Source of the DNA: an uncultured bacterium
GTDB lineage: Bacteria > Bacteroidota > Bacteroidia > Bacteroidales > Bacteroidaceae
Assembly (NCBI GenBank): GCA_905214795.1
Contig: CAJMNM010000033.1
Location: 1-37,889 of the forward strand
Direction of reading: 5' to 3'
Length of the DNA stretch: 37,889 bases
Part shown: positions 25,601 to 31,846 of the stretch, piece by piece
How the letters are laid out: the number at the start of each line of letters is the position of its first letter
How positions within the stretch are numbered: the first letter of the stretch is position 1
Position numbers and translations under genes: made by a program
The notes under the pieces: model-generated
Seen by the model: only the letters and a program-made list of their open reading frames with translations
The model's database searches: none
Told to the model about the DNA's origin: nothing

Positions 25601-27262
25601 TCCTTTGGATAATTCGGCGTTGAGGGTGAGTCCTCCGAGGTCGAATGTTTTGTATTCCAGTGTTCTGATTACGGCATCTGCTTTCAGAGCTGTACGTGAG
25701 CTTAAGAAATCTGTTCCGTGTCCATTGGCTTTTGCTTTCAGTGAAAGAGTATAAATGGAGTCTTTAGGCATGAAATGGTCGAGACGTAAATTGTGTACGT
25801 CAAGATCGGCGTTATATGCCATACGGTCTGCGTTGAAAGCCCCTTTCAGGCTAACGCGTCCTTTTGACTCCGTGAGTCTTAAATCAGCTGAATAGGAATT
25901 CTGTTTTTTCTCAAAAGAACCGTTGAGTTGCATGGGCGGCAGTCTGTAATTGTCCAGGCTGTTGCCGGCCAAGGCCTTTATAAAGTCGATGTGGCGTGTC
26001 TTGAGATTGATATCCATTTTTCCGCCCATGTTTATAGAGTCTGTAAGCTGGTGCAGCTCGCCTTTTGCTTTTACGGAGAAAGCGTCGGCAAGGTCGGCTG
26101 TCAGTCCGTTGATATTCATGTGGTTCATATTACCGTCAGCGGACAGGCGGATTATTATTGGAGCATTGGGATAACGTCTGATGAAAGATGTCGGTAGGCT
26201 ACCGGCAAATAAAACCACATCCTGTTTACCGACTTCTCCGTCCAGTCTGACATGAAAGTTACCTTGAGGTTGGGTGGTGAATGAAGAATAATCCATAGCC
26301 ACTTTGGCTTTGATATGTGAGTCGGGAGTGGTCAGATATAAGCCGGGAATTTGCAGGCTGGATGAGTCTAAGGATATACGTCCCGCAAGTGATGTTACGG
26401 ACAAACCGCTTTTTTCTTTTAGTCTGAAATCGTGCAGGGATAAATCAAGTCCCGAACGTTTTCCCTCGAAACGGATACTGTCTACGGCTAAATGAATGTC
26501 GCTGAGAGACAGGTGATTGAAGTCAAGTCCGTTGACTGCTTCCTCGAATGGCAGGTCGTAACGTGCGGAGTCTGCCGACAACACGAACGAACGGACTTTA
26601 TATAATTCCTTTCCGAGATCTATATAACCACCTTTCAAGGCGGCGTCGGCTACAGCAAGTTTCACAGCCATGCTGTCGCCGGGCATACTAAGTGACATGG
26701 ATGTCCGCTGCAGAGAGACCTGTTCCAGTGCGATGCGCCAGTTTACCTGAGAGGAGGTGGTGTCTTCGGACGTTGAGTCGTTCAGGAGAATTTCCACATT
26801 GGTGTCTTCCAACGAGGCCCGGTTGACTATTACCATTTCCTGGGGCAACTTGACACCATGTGAAGCTAAAAAGAAACGGCCAAGGTGTCCGCGAATACAT
26901 ACACCTGTGATCAATTCTTTGGTGTCGACCTGGGCATCGCGGATTTCAAGTCCGTCAACTTGGATTTCACCTTTCAGAAGGGAGGTGAAACGCAGGTCTA
27001 CGAGTAAACTGCCGACATCAAGTAAAGTCTGTTTCTGAGCGTCGGAAATACTGACATCTTGTAAATTAAGGTCAAAAAGAAATGTGAGGCGAAGACGGTT
27101 GATCTGTACGTCCATGCCTGTTGTTTCTGAGGCGTAAGCCGTTGCTTTCTGTACCGCATAGTGCTGAATGGCCGGTATGTAAAGCAAACTCGCCAGTAGA
27201 AGAAATAGAATGAACGGGGTCAGCAGGATGCCGATAATCCATCTGAATATCTTTTTTCTCAT
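22664..27262 (-). CDS. tamB: TamB: translocation/assembly module protein (DUF490)
   Basis: I use the ATG at 27262 (MRKKIFRWIIGILLTPFILF), giving 1532 residues; a frame start 8 codons earlier adds no signal-like sequence. A single N-terminal membrane helix is followed by a very long run of beta-strand repeats typical of AsmA/TamB proteins, which form a hydrophobic groove through the periplasm. The C-terminus (about 1130-1470) is the DUF490/TamB domain: GGELTMLYTPLNGLTMNGRY, MKYSLPVIPLKTFTIKNGSY, then LASMSVEQRGRLAVTMLATG. TamB and its outer-membrane partner act in phospholipid transport and in assembly of some outer-membrane proteins. It is the first gene of a two-gene operon with tamL, diverging from the prolyl isomerase gene. 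Confidence 0.92.
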   Translation of the reverse strand: MRKKIFRWIIGILLTPFILFLLLASLLYIPAIQHYAVQKATAYASETTGMDVQINRLRLTFLFDLNLQDVSISDAQKQTLLDVGSLLVDLRFTSLLKGEIQVDGLEIRDAQVDTKELITGVCIRGHLGRFFLASHGVKLPQEMVIVNRASLEDTNVEILLNDSTSEDTTSSQVNWRIALEQVSLQRTSMSLSMPGDSMAVKLAVADAALKGGYIDLGKELYKVRSFVLSADSARYDLPFEEAVNGLDFNHLSLSDIHLAVDSIRFEGKRSGLDLSLHDFRLKEKSGLSVTSLAGRISLDSSSLQIPGLYLTTPDSHIKAKVAMDYSSFTTQPQGNFHVRLDGEVGKQDVVLFAGSLPTSFIRRYPNAPIIIRLSADGNMNHMNINGLTADLADAFSVKAKGELHQLTDSINMGGKMDINLKTRHIDFIKALAGNSLDNYRLPPMQLNGSFEKKQNSYSADLRLTESKGRVSLKGAFNADRMAYNADLDVHNLRLDHFMPKDSIYTLSLKAKANGHGTDFLSSRTALKADAVIRTLEYKTFDLGGLTLNAELSKGQGNLVFESRNPLLELYTQLNTIFHKNNKNVGISLDATLNRIDLQAFGLTTYPFSTGFHLYADGQSDFNKFHQMNGGIADITLTTKDSVYRPKNLEMSMFATPDTTYAYASAGDFRLTLFGQGEFQTIMDKLENFNTALQKQVKNKHLNQDSLRTLLPTLSFYVKSGKDNPFSKYLAAQGLDYEKLLMDFHTTPQTGINGRGYIHALHTGSIVLDTLQMQLFQDSTGVKFEGRVRNGPANEQFVFDAQAKGYLHSTGAGLSLTYLDEKGEKGIDLGIRADLKENGVRFIFSQTDPIIAYRKFKINNDNFVYLGNDRRVEANIDLVADDGTSARIYSNDNPEALQDLNISLAHWDLEELTNVLPYAPRITGMMGCDVHFIQTTENISALADVNVTDMTFEQAPLGNIAFNAIYLPNDDGSHFVDAHLLQNDNEILSASCNYQTQNDDKPEALTGDINIINMPLTLANGFLPQQTMSLDGAMNSVLSLTGTPSQPLINGWMAFNDMKIKSKEYSLNLSLPTDTVKIKNNRLDFDRLLVYSTGKEPLVVDGNIDFSKFDDINMALQVNAHNYELINAKMTKDAIAYGKVYVDLNLFVKGDLNNINMGGRLNVLGNTDVTYVLKDSPLTVEDRLHDLVIFEDFSDTLSTKKVERPKPMNLNLTTSINIDQAALVHCILSADRSSYVDLEGGGELTMLYTPLNGLTMNGRYTILNGKMKYSLPVIPLKTFTIKNGSYVEFNGDVSNPRINLAATERVKATVTENNTPRSVAFDVGLSITQTLKDMGLEFTLVAPEDMNVQNQLASMSVEQRGRLAVTMLATGMYLADSNLESFSAGNALNAFLQNEISGITGKALQTVDITLGMENETNSDGSSRTDYSFQFAKRFWGNRISIIIGGKVSTNSDEENTGQSLIDNASIEYRLDKSATRYITLFYDQNYESLLEGEITEMGVGLVLRRKMNRLGELFIFRNRKKATDPQTVNSEK

Positions 27263-27402
27263 GTAGCTGTCTATAGAACGATACAAAGAAAAGAATTTTT
27301 TTTGTAATCTGCATTTTTTTCATGGAAATATAGAATAACTTTTTAGTTTTATCATCATTAAATATAAACTATTGGCAGAAGTGAACAAAGTTTATGATAG
27401 TC

Positions 27403-27433
27403 TTGATATTGTATGCTTTTTATTTTACCTTTG
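27403..27433 (+). promoter_or_regulatory. promoter of the prolyl isomerase gene
   Basis: TTG at 27403-27405 and TACCTTTG at 27426-27433 are separated by 20 bases, matching the Bacteroidales -33/-7 promoter. It lies 24 bases before the ATG at 27457, which rules out the in-frame ATG at 27394 as the start. Confidence 0.75.
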
Positions 27434-27456
27434 CAACTGCCTGTAAAGAACACATT

Positions 27457-28281
27457 ATGAAAAAATATTTGTGGATTGGCATGTTGGGCTTGCTGTTCTG
27501 TTTGTCCGCTTGTCAGAAAAAACAAAAAGGAATGGAAGAAAAAAGAGTATTGATAGAGACCTCAATGGGTGACATTACAGTAAAACTGTATAATGATACG
27601 CCTCGTCATCGTGACAATTTCATAAAACTGGCTCAAGCCGGACTGTATGATAATATTTTGTTTCACAGAGTAGTACGTGGGTTTATGATACAAACCGGTG
27701 ATCCGAGTATTAAGCCTGGACATGCTCCGGTAACTGTTGATACGTGTGATTATCGGTATACCATACCGGCTGAGATTGTTTATCCGCTTCATTTTCATAA
27801 GCGTGGCGCTTTGGCTGCTGCTCGCATGGGGGACGATGTTAATCCGGAAAAGGCATCAAGTGCCACTCAGTTTTATATTGTAACCGGAAAGACTTATTCC
27901 TCAGCAAAACTGATGGAGCTTTATTCCTTGATGTATCAGGATTGTGTTGAAAGAAAGGTTGAAGAGTTGTCCCGACCTCATATGAAAGAGCTTTATATGA
28001 TGCGTAAAAAGGGAGAAACAGAGAAACTGCAGACTTTAAAGGATAGTATTCAGCATGACGCTGAGGCACAGGTTGCAGCTAATCCGCCAATGCGTTTTAC
28101 CGATGTGCAGAAAGAAGCTTATGAGACCATCGGGGGTGCTCCGCATCTGGACGGAGAGTATACAGTGTTTGGTGAAGTAGTGGAAGGAATAGAGGTGGCA
28201 GAGGCAATAGAACGTGTGAAAACCATAAAGGAACGTCCTACTCAGGAGATTGTTATCAAGAAAGTTACTGTACTGGATTAG
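27457..28281 (+). CDS. cyclophilin-type peptidyl-prolyl isomerase, lipoprotein
   Basis: This 274-residue protein starts at 27457, just behind a good promoter. MKKYLWIGMLGLLFCLSAC is a lipoprotein signal with Cys19 as the lipidated residue. The cyclophilin core starts at about 29 (VLIETSMGDITVKLYNDTP). It has the active-site stretch ILFHRVVRGFMIQTGDP, with the conserved Arg, Phe, Met and Gln. The final EYTVFGEVVEGIEVAEAI closes the fold. Between them lies a charged helical insertion of about 60 residues (VERKVEELSRPHMKELYMMR onward) not found in short cyclophilins. It should help fold periplasmic or outer-membrane proteins, which fits the neighbouring tam operon. Its stop lies 14 bases from the convergent gene at 28296. 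Confidence 0.9.
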   Translation: MKKYLWIGMLGLLFCLSACQKKQKGMEEKRVLIETSMGDITVKLYNDTPRHRDNFIKLAQAGLYDNILFHRVVRGFMIQTGDPSIKPGHAPVTVDTCDYRYTIPAEIVYPLHFHKRGALAAARMGDDVNPEKASSATQFYIVTGKTYSSAKLMELYSLMYQDCVERKVEELSRPHMKELYMMRKKGETEKLQTLKDSIQHDAEAQVAANPPMRFTDVQKEAYETIGGAPHLDGEYTVFGEVVEGIEVAEAIERVKTIKERPTQEIVIKKVTVLD

Positions 28282-28295
28282 AAAAGAATGATGTT

Positions 28296-29132
28296 TTAAT
28301 CCTTGTCTGTTCCGTATTTCAGATAACCCAGACGGGTATATTTTACTCCGTAGCTTTCATAATGGTTTAAAACCTTTGCTGATTTCAGCATGATGGAAGT
28401 ACCTACTATGAAAGAGCGGCTGTGGCAACTCAGTGCGTTTGGTGTAAGACTGCGTCCGCCGGCTTTCTCTGTAAAACTGTAGCGGTTGCTGTCTTTATCG
28501 GCGGCAATGATGCGCTGGTCAATATAGAAATCCGGTTTGTAGGTATCAACCTGGCGTTTGACAGATAGAATTGTAAGCTCAATATTGTTTAATTTGTCGC
28601 CTTTTTGGCCAACGAATTCGCTTTTTGACTGACGGCGTGGCTGCTGGGGCGGACTGAGCTCACTGTGGATCAGAGCAAATTCGCGTGCGATATCGACTGT
28701 ATTTTTCAGTTTCTTTTTTTCCGGCTCAAAATGGTTGGCCAGCCATAAAACATACATGGGGTCGATGTAATAGATTTCAGATAACCGTTTGTTCCGGTAT
28801 TTGCCAAAGGTGACTATATCGGCGTTTGAACCATAATAGGGGATGAAATAACTGTTGTCGAGCCATGTGAGCAGTACTCTGTTATAACGGAGAAGATACA
28901 TGGCCTGTTGTACGGCCTGTCCGAAAGTTTGAGACAGGGTGCGGATGAATAAGGGATGTTTGCCGTCTGTAAATATGCGCCATAGGGCATAGTGGTGTCT
29001 GTATTGGGTTGTAATACTGATGGCATAATAACCGTGCTCAGCTGTACGTCTGGCGTTGAACTGGCTGACGTTTTCCATGATCTTTTTCATTTCTTCGGCC
29101 GGAATCTGTTCGTAGAATGTCGCTGTAATCAT
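28296..29132 (-). CDS. conserved protein of unknown function with DUF3820/ExoX-tail-like motif
   Basis: The start is the ATG at 29132 because a perfect AAGGAGG lies six bases before it; the ATG at 29150 would sit inside that leader. This gives 278 residues. In the middle, VTFGKYRNKRLSEIYYIDP followed by MYVLWLANHF resembles the short GKYxGxxLxEIxxxDPxYLxW motif seen in DUF3820 and in the C-terminus of exonuclease X-like proteins. The C-terminal half (about 175-270) is beta-rich (NIELTILSVKRQVDTYKPD) and may be a separate nucleic-acid-binding domain. There is no signal or membrane segment. The function is unknown; a role with nucleic acids is a guess from the motif. Confidence 0.7.
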   Translation of the reverse strand: MITATFYEQIPAEEMKKIMENVSQFNARRTAEHGYYAISITTQYRHHYALWRIFTDGKHPLFIRTLSQTFGQAVQQAMYLLRYNRVLLTWLDNSYFIPYYGSNADIVTFGKYRNKRLSEIYYIDPMYVLWLANHFEPEKKKLKNTVDIAREFALIHSELSPPQQPRRQSKSEFVGQKGDKLNNIELTILSVKRQVDTYKPDFYIDQRIIAADKDSNRYSFTEKAGGRSLTPNALSCHSRSFIVGTSIMLKSAKVLNHYESYGVKYTRLGYLKYGTDKD

Positions 29133-29138
29133 AAGTGA

Positions 29139-29145
29139 CCTCCTT
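29139..29145 (-). promoter_or_regulatory. Shine-Dalgarno site AAGGAGG setting the start at 29132
   Basis: AAGGAGG on the minus strand lies six bases before ATG 29130-29132. Strong anti-16S complementarity is rare in Bacteroidales, so this leader is unusual and decides between two in-frame starts. Confidence 0.7.
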
Positions 29146-29150
29146 TTCAT

Positions 29151-29612
29151 TCTTGTCGTTAAAATGTCAAATTCTCATAGTGGTTGCATTACTCTACGTT
29201 GTGTAAGCGGGGTAATGTTTGTCCTCTCCTATTCTCAAATATAAAAAAAATACATGAAAAGACAAAATATAGTCTTGTAAACTTTTTGTTAAAAGGTGAT
29301 AACAATTTAGCTTGGTCGGGGAAGAGCGTAAATAAATGTTCTGACAGAGTGAAAAACGGATAATATTTGTATTTTTGTAACCATGAAATTACGAAAAAGG
29401 TCTAAGTGATTGAAAATGAGTTGCAGTTACCAACTCATAGTAGTAATAGGTTACGAATTAGTTAGTTATCTGCTGTTTTATTCTTCTGCGCATTGCGTAA
29501 CCTTCAAAGAACTCTTCGTATGCAAAAGTAGCACTTTAATGGCATATATTGAAATAAAAATCCAGCTTTTTAAGCTCCACAGACAAGTTTTTCCGTAAAA
29601 GCGAATTTATTC
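29151..29612. other. chromosome-to-ICE transition, no convincing gene
   Basis: A -7-like box (TAATATTTG, 29361-29369) is followed by an ATG at 29383 that opens only nine codons (MKLRKRSK, stop), possibly a gene start cut off by insertion. Further right are an 8-bp hairpin (29416-29423 with 29431-29438), an inverted pair GGTTACG/CGTAACC (29449-29455, 29496-29502), and GCAAAAGTAG at 29522-29531. The last differs by one base from the complement of the CTnDOT core GTANNTTTGC. The 62-codon frame at 29410-29598 looks spurious. Confidence 0.5.
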
Positions 29613-29738
29613 GTAGGAACATCATCATCAATAAGTTGACGACCATGTTCCTACTATTGCATAAGCATAGAAAAGGGCTTTGCGTCACGCCTGAACCATG
29701 TTCAGACTGATGATGCAAGGCCCCTTTCTTTTTTTTGC
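29613..29738 (+). ncRNA. candidate structured small RNA or leader ending in a strong terminator
   Basis: A perfect 10-bp stem (29613-29622 with 29645-29654, 22-base loop) is followed by a nested hairpin. Its outer arms (29671-29687 with 29711-29727) pair at 16 of 17 positions including two G-U. An inner 6-bp stem lies at 29691-29696 with 29700-29705, and a long T-run (29728-29736) follows. The double stem ending in a Rho-independent terminator is what a short regulatory RNA would look like. I could not identify a promoter just upstream, so it may instead end a transcript entering from the chromosome. Confidence 0.45.
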
Positions 29739-29816
29739 TTATGCCACAAGCGGTGCTTTTACGGCTGTTACCTGTTGATTTTCTTTTTTTGTCGGTTCCT
29801 CTAATCGAAAACGGAA

Positions 29817-29950
29817 GTCATGGGTAACCACACCTTCCATAAATGAAAAGTGCCATTACCCATGACGGCAAACCGGAAAGAAAATTGCAACCGCATAACT
29901 AAACAGGTTTAGCCACACGGTTGCAACATACTTTCTTGGAATGTTTGCCG
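29817..29950. repeat. cluster of strong inverted repeats near the ICE end
   Basis: A perfect 11-bp pair GTCATGGGTAA/TTACCCATGAC lies at 29817-29827 and 29856-29866. Overlapping it is a nested structure with outer arms CGGCAAAC/GTTTGCCG (29866-29873, 29943-29950), middle arms TTGCAACCG/CGGTTGCAA (29885-29893, 29918-29926) and an inner CTAAAC/GTTTAG (29899-29904, 29907-29912). Such structures suit protein-binding sites for recombination or transfer, or a folded RNA. Confidence 0.7.
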
Positions 29951-30050
29951 GTTTCACGTTTTCGCCGTATCCCTTCTTTTTGAGATTTCCTTTCTTTCTT
30001 TTCCCGGAACATTTCATATCCAATATGCCTCCACATCCGTTTACCTCCAT
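29856..30050 (-). CDS. possible 64-aa ICE-end protein
   Basis: The frame from ATG 30050 begins MEVNGCGGILDMKCSGKRKK and ends VCRHG at TAA 29856. It is basic, with a hydrophobic C-terminal part (LNLFSYAVAIFFPV). A well-formed minus-strand promoter (30103-30132) lies about 50 bases upstream, which is the main reason to list it. Against it, most of its 3' half is made of inverted repeats that may have their own function, and no family is recognised. It could equally be a non-coding transcript. Confidence 0.3.
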   Translation of the reverse strand: MEVNGCGGILDMKCSGKRKKGNLKKKGYGENVKPANIPRKYVATVWLNLFSYAVAIFFPVCRHG

Positions 30051-30345
30051 TTTGATGGTCTTTCAGACAGTCGCATCAGGTGGATCGTTCCCGTTCTGGG
30101 TGCAAAGGTAAATCCGGGATTGGGATGCTCAATGGTTTTTAGAAAAAATCTCCAGCCCTGCGGGTAGTATTTTTTCTTTGAAAACCCTTGCTCTACCCAC
30201 TCCCTACCTTTTTTGAAGCACCCGAAACGAAAACGACCGAAGCGACAGAAAGACGCATTAAAAAAAATGTCGGATAAACGGGAGGCATATAAGGTTGGAA
30301 ACTCAACTCCCTCAGCTCTCGAATCCGCATTAAAAATAAAAATAA
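30051..30345. other. region upstream of the rightward ICE operon
   Basis: This 295-bp stretch has no convincing gene. It contains the leftward promoter at 30103-30132. A convincing rightward promoter for the operon beginning at 30346 is not visible; the nearest candidate is a T-rich stretch ending CTTTG near 30180. Confidence 0.4.
30103..30132 (-). promoter_or_regulatory. leftward Bacteroidales promoter at the ICE end
   Basis: On the minus strand, TTG (30130-30132) and TACCTTTG (30103-30110) are separated by exactly 19 bases, a textbook -33/-7 pair. Transcription would run towards the ICE end, through the 64-codon frame and the inverted-repeat cluster. Confidence 0.7.
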
Positions 30346-30699
30346 ATGGATATGGAAGCAGCAGTAGCAACAAAATTCGTGAAGTGGGAAGTTCCGACAT
30401 TGGAAAGCCTACATGAGTGCAAGGTTTACAGACTTCGTATGAAAGTGAATAATGGCGAGGTGCTGAACAGAGAGGAAAAGAATTGGATAACCGAAAAGGT
30501 AAACGGCAATACCTATTTCAAAAGTGCGATACCATTGCAAGGATGGCGGTTTGACTTCTCCGACATACTGAGGACATTCCTTGTAAGCCAGTACGGACAA
30601 TGGAGAGAATACAAGGCTATGGACAAGACGGCACTCCGCAAGATATTGTACGGAAGAATTGACAGAATAGTAGAACTTGACAAACGACACCCAAAATGA
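30346..30699 (+). CDS. conserved ICE protein of unknown function, 117 aa
   Basis: This is the first gene of the rightward operon. The start is ATG 30346 or the second ATG two codons later. The product is basic, soluble and probably helical (RMKVNNGEVLNREEKNWITE; FLVSQYGQWREYKAMDKTAL), with no signal peptide. The stop overlaps the next start (ATGA at 30696-30699), so the two are translationally coupled. I know similar proteins from Bacteroides conjugative elements, where they remain unnamed. Confidence 0.75.
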   Translation: MDMEAAVATKFVKWEVPTLESLHECKVYRLRMKVNNGEVLNREEKNWITEKVNGNTYFKSAIPLQGWRFDFSDILRTFLVSQYGQWREYKAMDKTALRKILYGRIDRIVELDKRHPK

Positions 30700-30911
30700 C
30701 AGCAGCAATGAACATAAGACAGACAGCGCAATCCGTTGGACTTGCAGTATTCGCATTTCTGTTGCGCTGTTTCCTTTGGATAGTCAATATCCTTTGGTAC
30801 ATCATCAGAGAAATAGTCTGTGGAGTATTCCGAATGGTTATCAATGTAATGGTATTCATCATATTCCTCATTGCCATTTTCGGCTTTCTCCTATGGCTAC
30901 TGACACTTTGA
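30696..30911 (+). CDS. small two-helix membrane protein, 71 aa
   Basis: After a short N-terminus (MTAAMNIRQTAQSVGLAV) nearly the whole protein is hydrophobic: two membrane spans at about 15-40 and 47-70 separated by WYIIREIVCG. It is coupled to the preceding gene by a 4-base overlap. Another frame over the same DNA (30677-30916) lacks protein character. No family is recognised. A role at the membrane during conjugation is only a guess from location. Confidence 0.65.
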   Translation: MTAAMNIRQTAQSVGLAVFAFLLRCFLWIVNILWYIIREIVCGVFRMVINVMVFIIFLIAIFGFLLWLLTL

Positions 30912-30935
30912 ATTAACTCCCAAAAGCATAGCATT

Positions 30936-31154
30936 ATGAAACGATACAGCAAGACAGCAGCGCAGCAATGCAGATTTTACGAGGTGGACAACATCTTTGA
31001 GTATATGGTGGAAACCTACATCAACGGCAACCATTCAACCCTAAGAAGGCTATACCACGAACTCAACAAGGAAGCGAGAAAGAATTTTATCGGTTTTCTT
31101 TTGGTGGAATGCCCCCCACAATACCACACGGAGATTTTACAAGAGATTGTCTGA
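30936..31154 (+). CDS. conserved ICE protein of unknown function, 72 aa
   Basis: This soluble, helical protein (FYEVDNIFEYMVETYINGNH; LRRLYHELNKEARKNFIGFL) has no signal or known motif. It lies 24 bases after the membrane-protein gene and 18 before the next gene, in the same operon. The acidic/aromatic helices could mediate protein binding. Confidence 0.65.
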   Translation: MKRYSKTAAQQCRFYEVDNIFEYMVETYINGNHSTLRRLYHELNKEARKNFIGFLLVECPPQYHTEILQEIV

Positions 31155-31172
31155 CCACATAAAGGAACGGAT

Positions 31173-31430
31173 ATGAACAGGACTACGGAAAAGATACCCA
31201 CATGGAGTTTAGCCTATATCATCAATGGAGATGCAACCGCACTCACAGACGATGAAGTTCAGACAATAGACAGATGGATGAAGCAATGGCAAGTACAAGA
31301 TGTTTCACACCTCACAGATGAAGAAGGGAACGCACAGCCTTATTTCACCCATTACCCCCTTTTCGGACTTCCCACAGAAGTGGAAGATTGCGAGATACTT
31401 TATTTGAACGACAACCCGACTAAAATTTGA
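31173..31430 (+). CDS. DUF6926-like small protein, 85 aa
   Basis: The TWSLAYIINGDATALTDDEV opening, followed by DRWMKQWQV and a DCEILYLNDNP ending, recalls the small ICE proteins grouped as DUF6926; I hold that name loosely. It is soluble and acidic, without signal peptide, four bases before the PcfK-like gene. The function is unknown. Confidence 0.65.
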   Translation: MNRTTEKIPTWSLAYIINGDATALTDDEVQTIDRWMKQWQVQDVSHLTDEEGNAQPYFTHYPLFGLPTEVEDCEILYLNDNPTKI

Positions 31431-31434
31431 GATT

Positions 31435-31845
31435 ATGAAAGGAACAGACCATTTCAAACGAACCATACAGATGTTTTTGGAGCAGAGAGCAGCGGAAGAT
31501 GAACTATTCGCCAAAAGCTACCGCAACCCAGCCAAGAACATAGACGATTGTGTCACATACATTCTGAACTATGTGCAGAAAAGCGGTTGCAACGGCTTTT
31601 CAGACGGAGAGATTTACGGACAAGCCATTCACTATTACGATGAAAACGAGATTGAAGTAGGCAAGCCTATACAATGTCAAGTAGTTGTAAACCATGTGGT
31701 GGAACTGACAGAAGAGGAAAAGCAGGAAGCAAGGAGAAAGGCGGTTGCCCAATATCAGCAGATGGAACTCCAAAAACTACAGAACCGCAACAAGCCGACA
31801 GCGAAAAAAGAAACACAAGTCCAACCCTCATTATTTGATTTTTGA
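31435..31845 (+). CDS. PcfK-like protein
   Basis: This 136-residue protein begins MKGTDHFKRTIQMFLEQRAA and carries DELFAKSYRNPAKNIDDCVT and the GFSDGEIYGQAIHYYDENEI stretch typical of PcfK-like proteins of conjugative elements. The C-terminal region is charged and helical (VELTEEEKQEARRKAVAQYQ). It ends in SLFDF, which resembles the short C-terminal peptides that bind the sliding clamp (QxxLF type); that reading is inference. PcfK was named in enterococcal plasmid pCF10 and its biochemical role is unclear. It lies directly before the PcfJ-like gene, the usual pairing. Confidence 0.82.
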   Translation: MKGTDHFKRTIQMFLEQRAAEDELFAKSYRNPAKNIDDCVTYILNYVQKSGCNGFSDGEIYGQAIHYYDENEIEVGKPIQCQVVVNHVVELTEEEKQEARRKAVAQYQQMELQKLQNRNKPTAKKETQVQPSLFDF

Positions 31846-31846
31846 T

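Noticed and set aside
27394..27456. N-terminal extension of the prolyl isomerase
   Set aside because: It would cover the -33/-7 promoter, and the lipoprotein signal begins exactly at 27457.
29410..29598. 62-codon plus-strand frame in the chromosome-ICE gap
   Set aside because: It runs through the inverted repeats and near-core motif, has no family resemblance and no promoter at a fitting distance.
30103..30112. Second candidate ICE attachment core (complement TTACCTTTGC)
   Set aside because: It also matches GTANNTTTGC at nine of ten positions, but the exact 19-base spacing to a -33 TTG makes a promoter the better explanation.
31745..31846. N-terminal extension of the PcfJ-like protein
   Set aside because: It lies fully inside the PcfK-like gene in another frame; the ATG at 31847 directly follows that gene.
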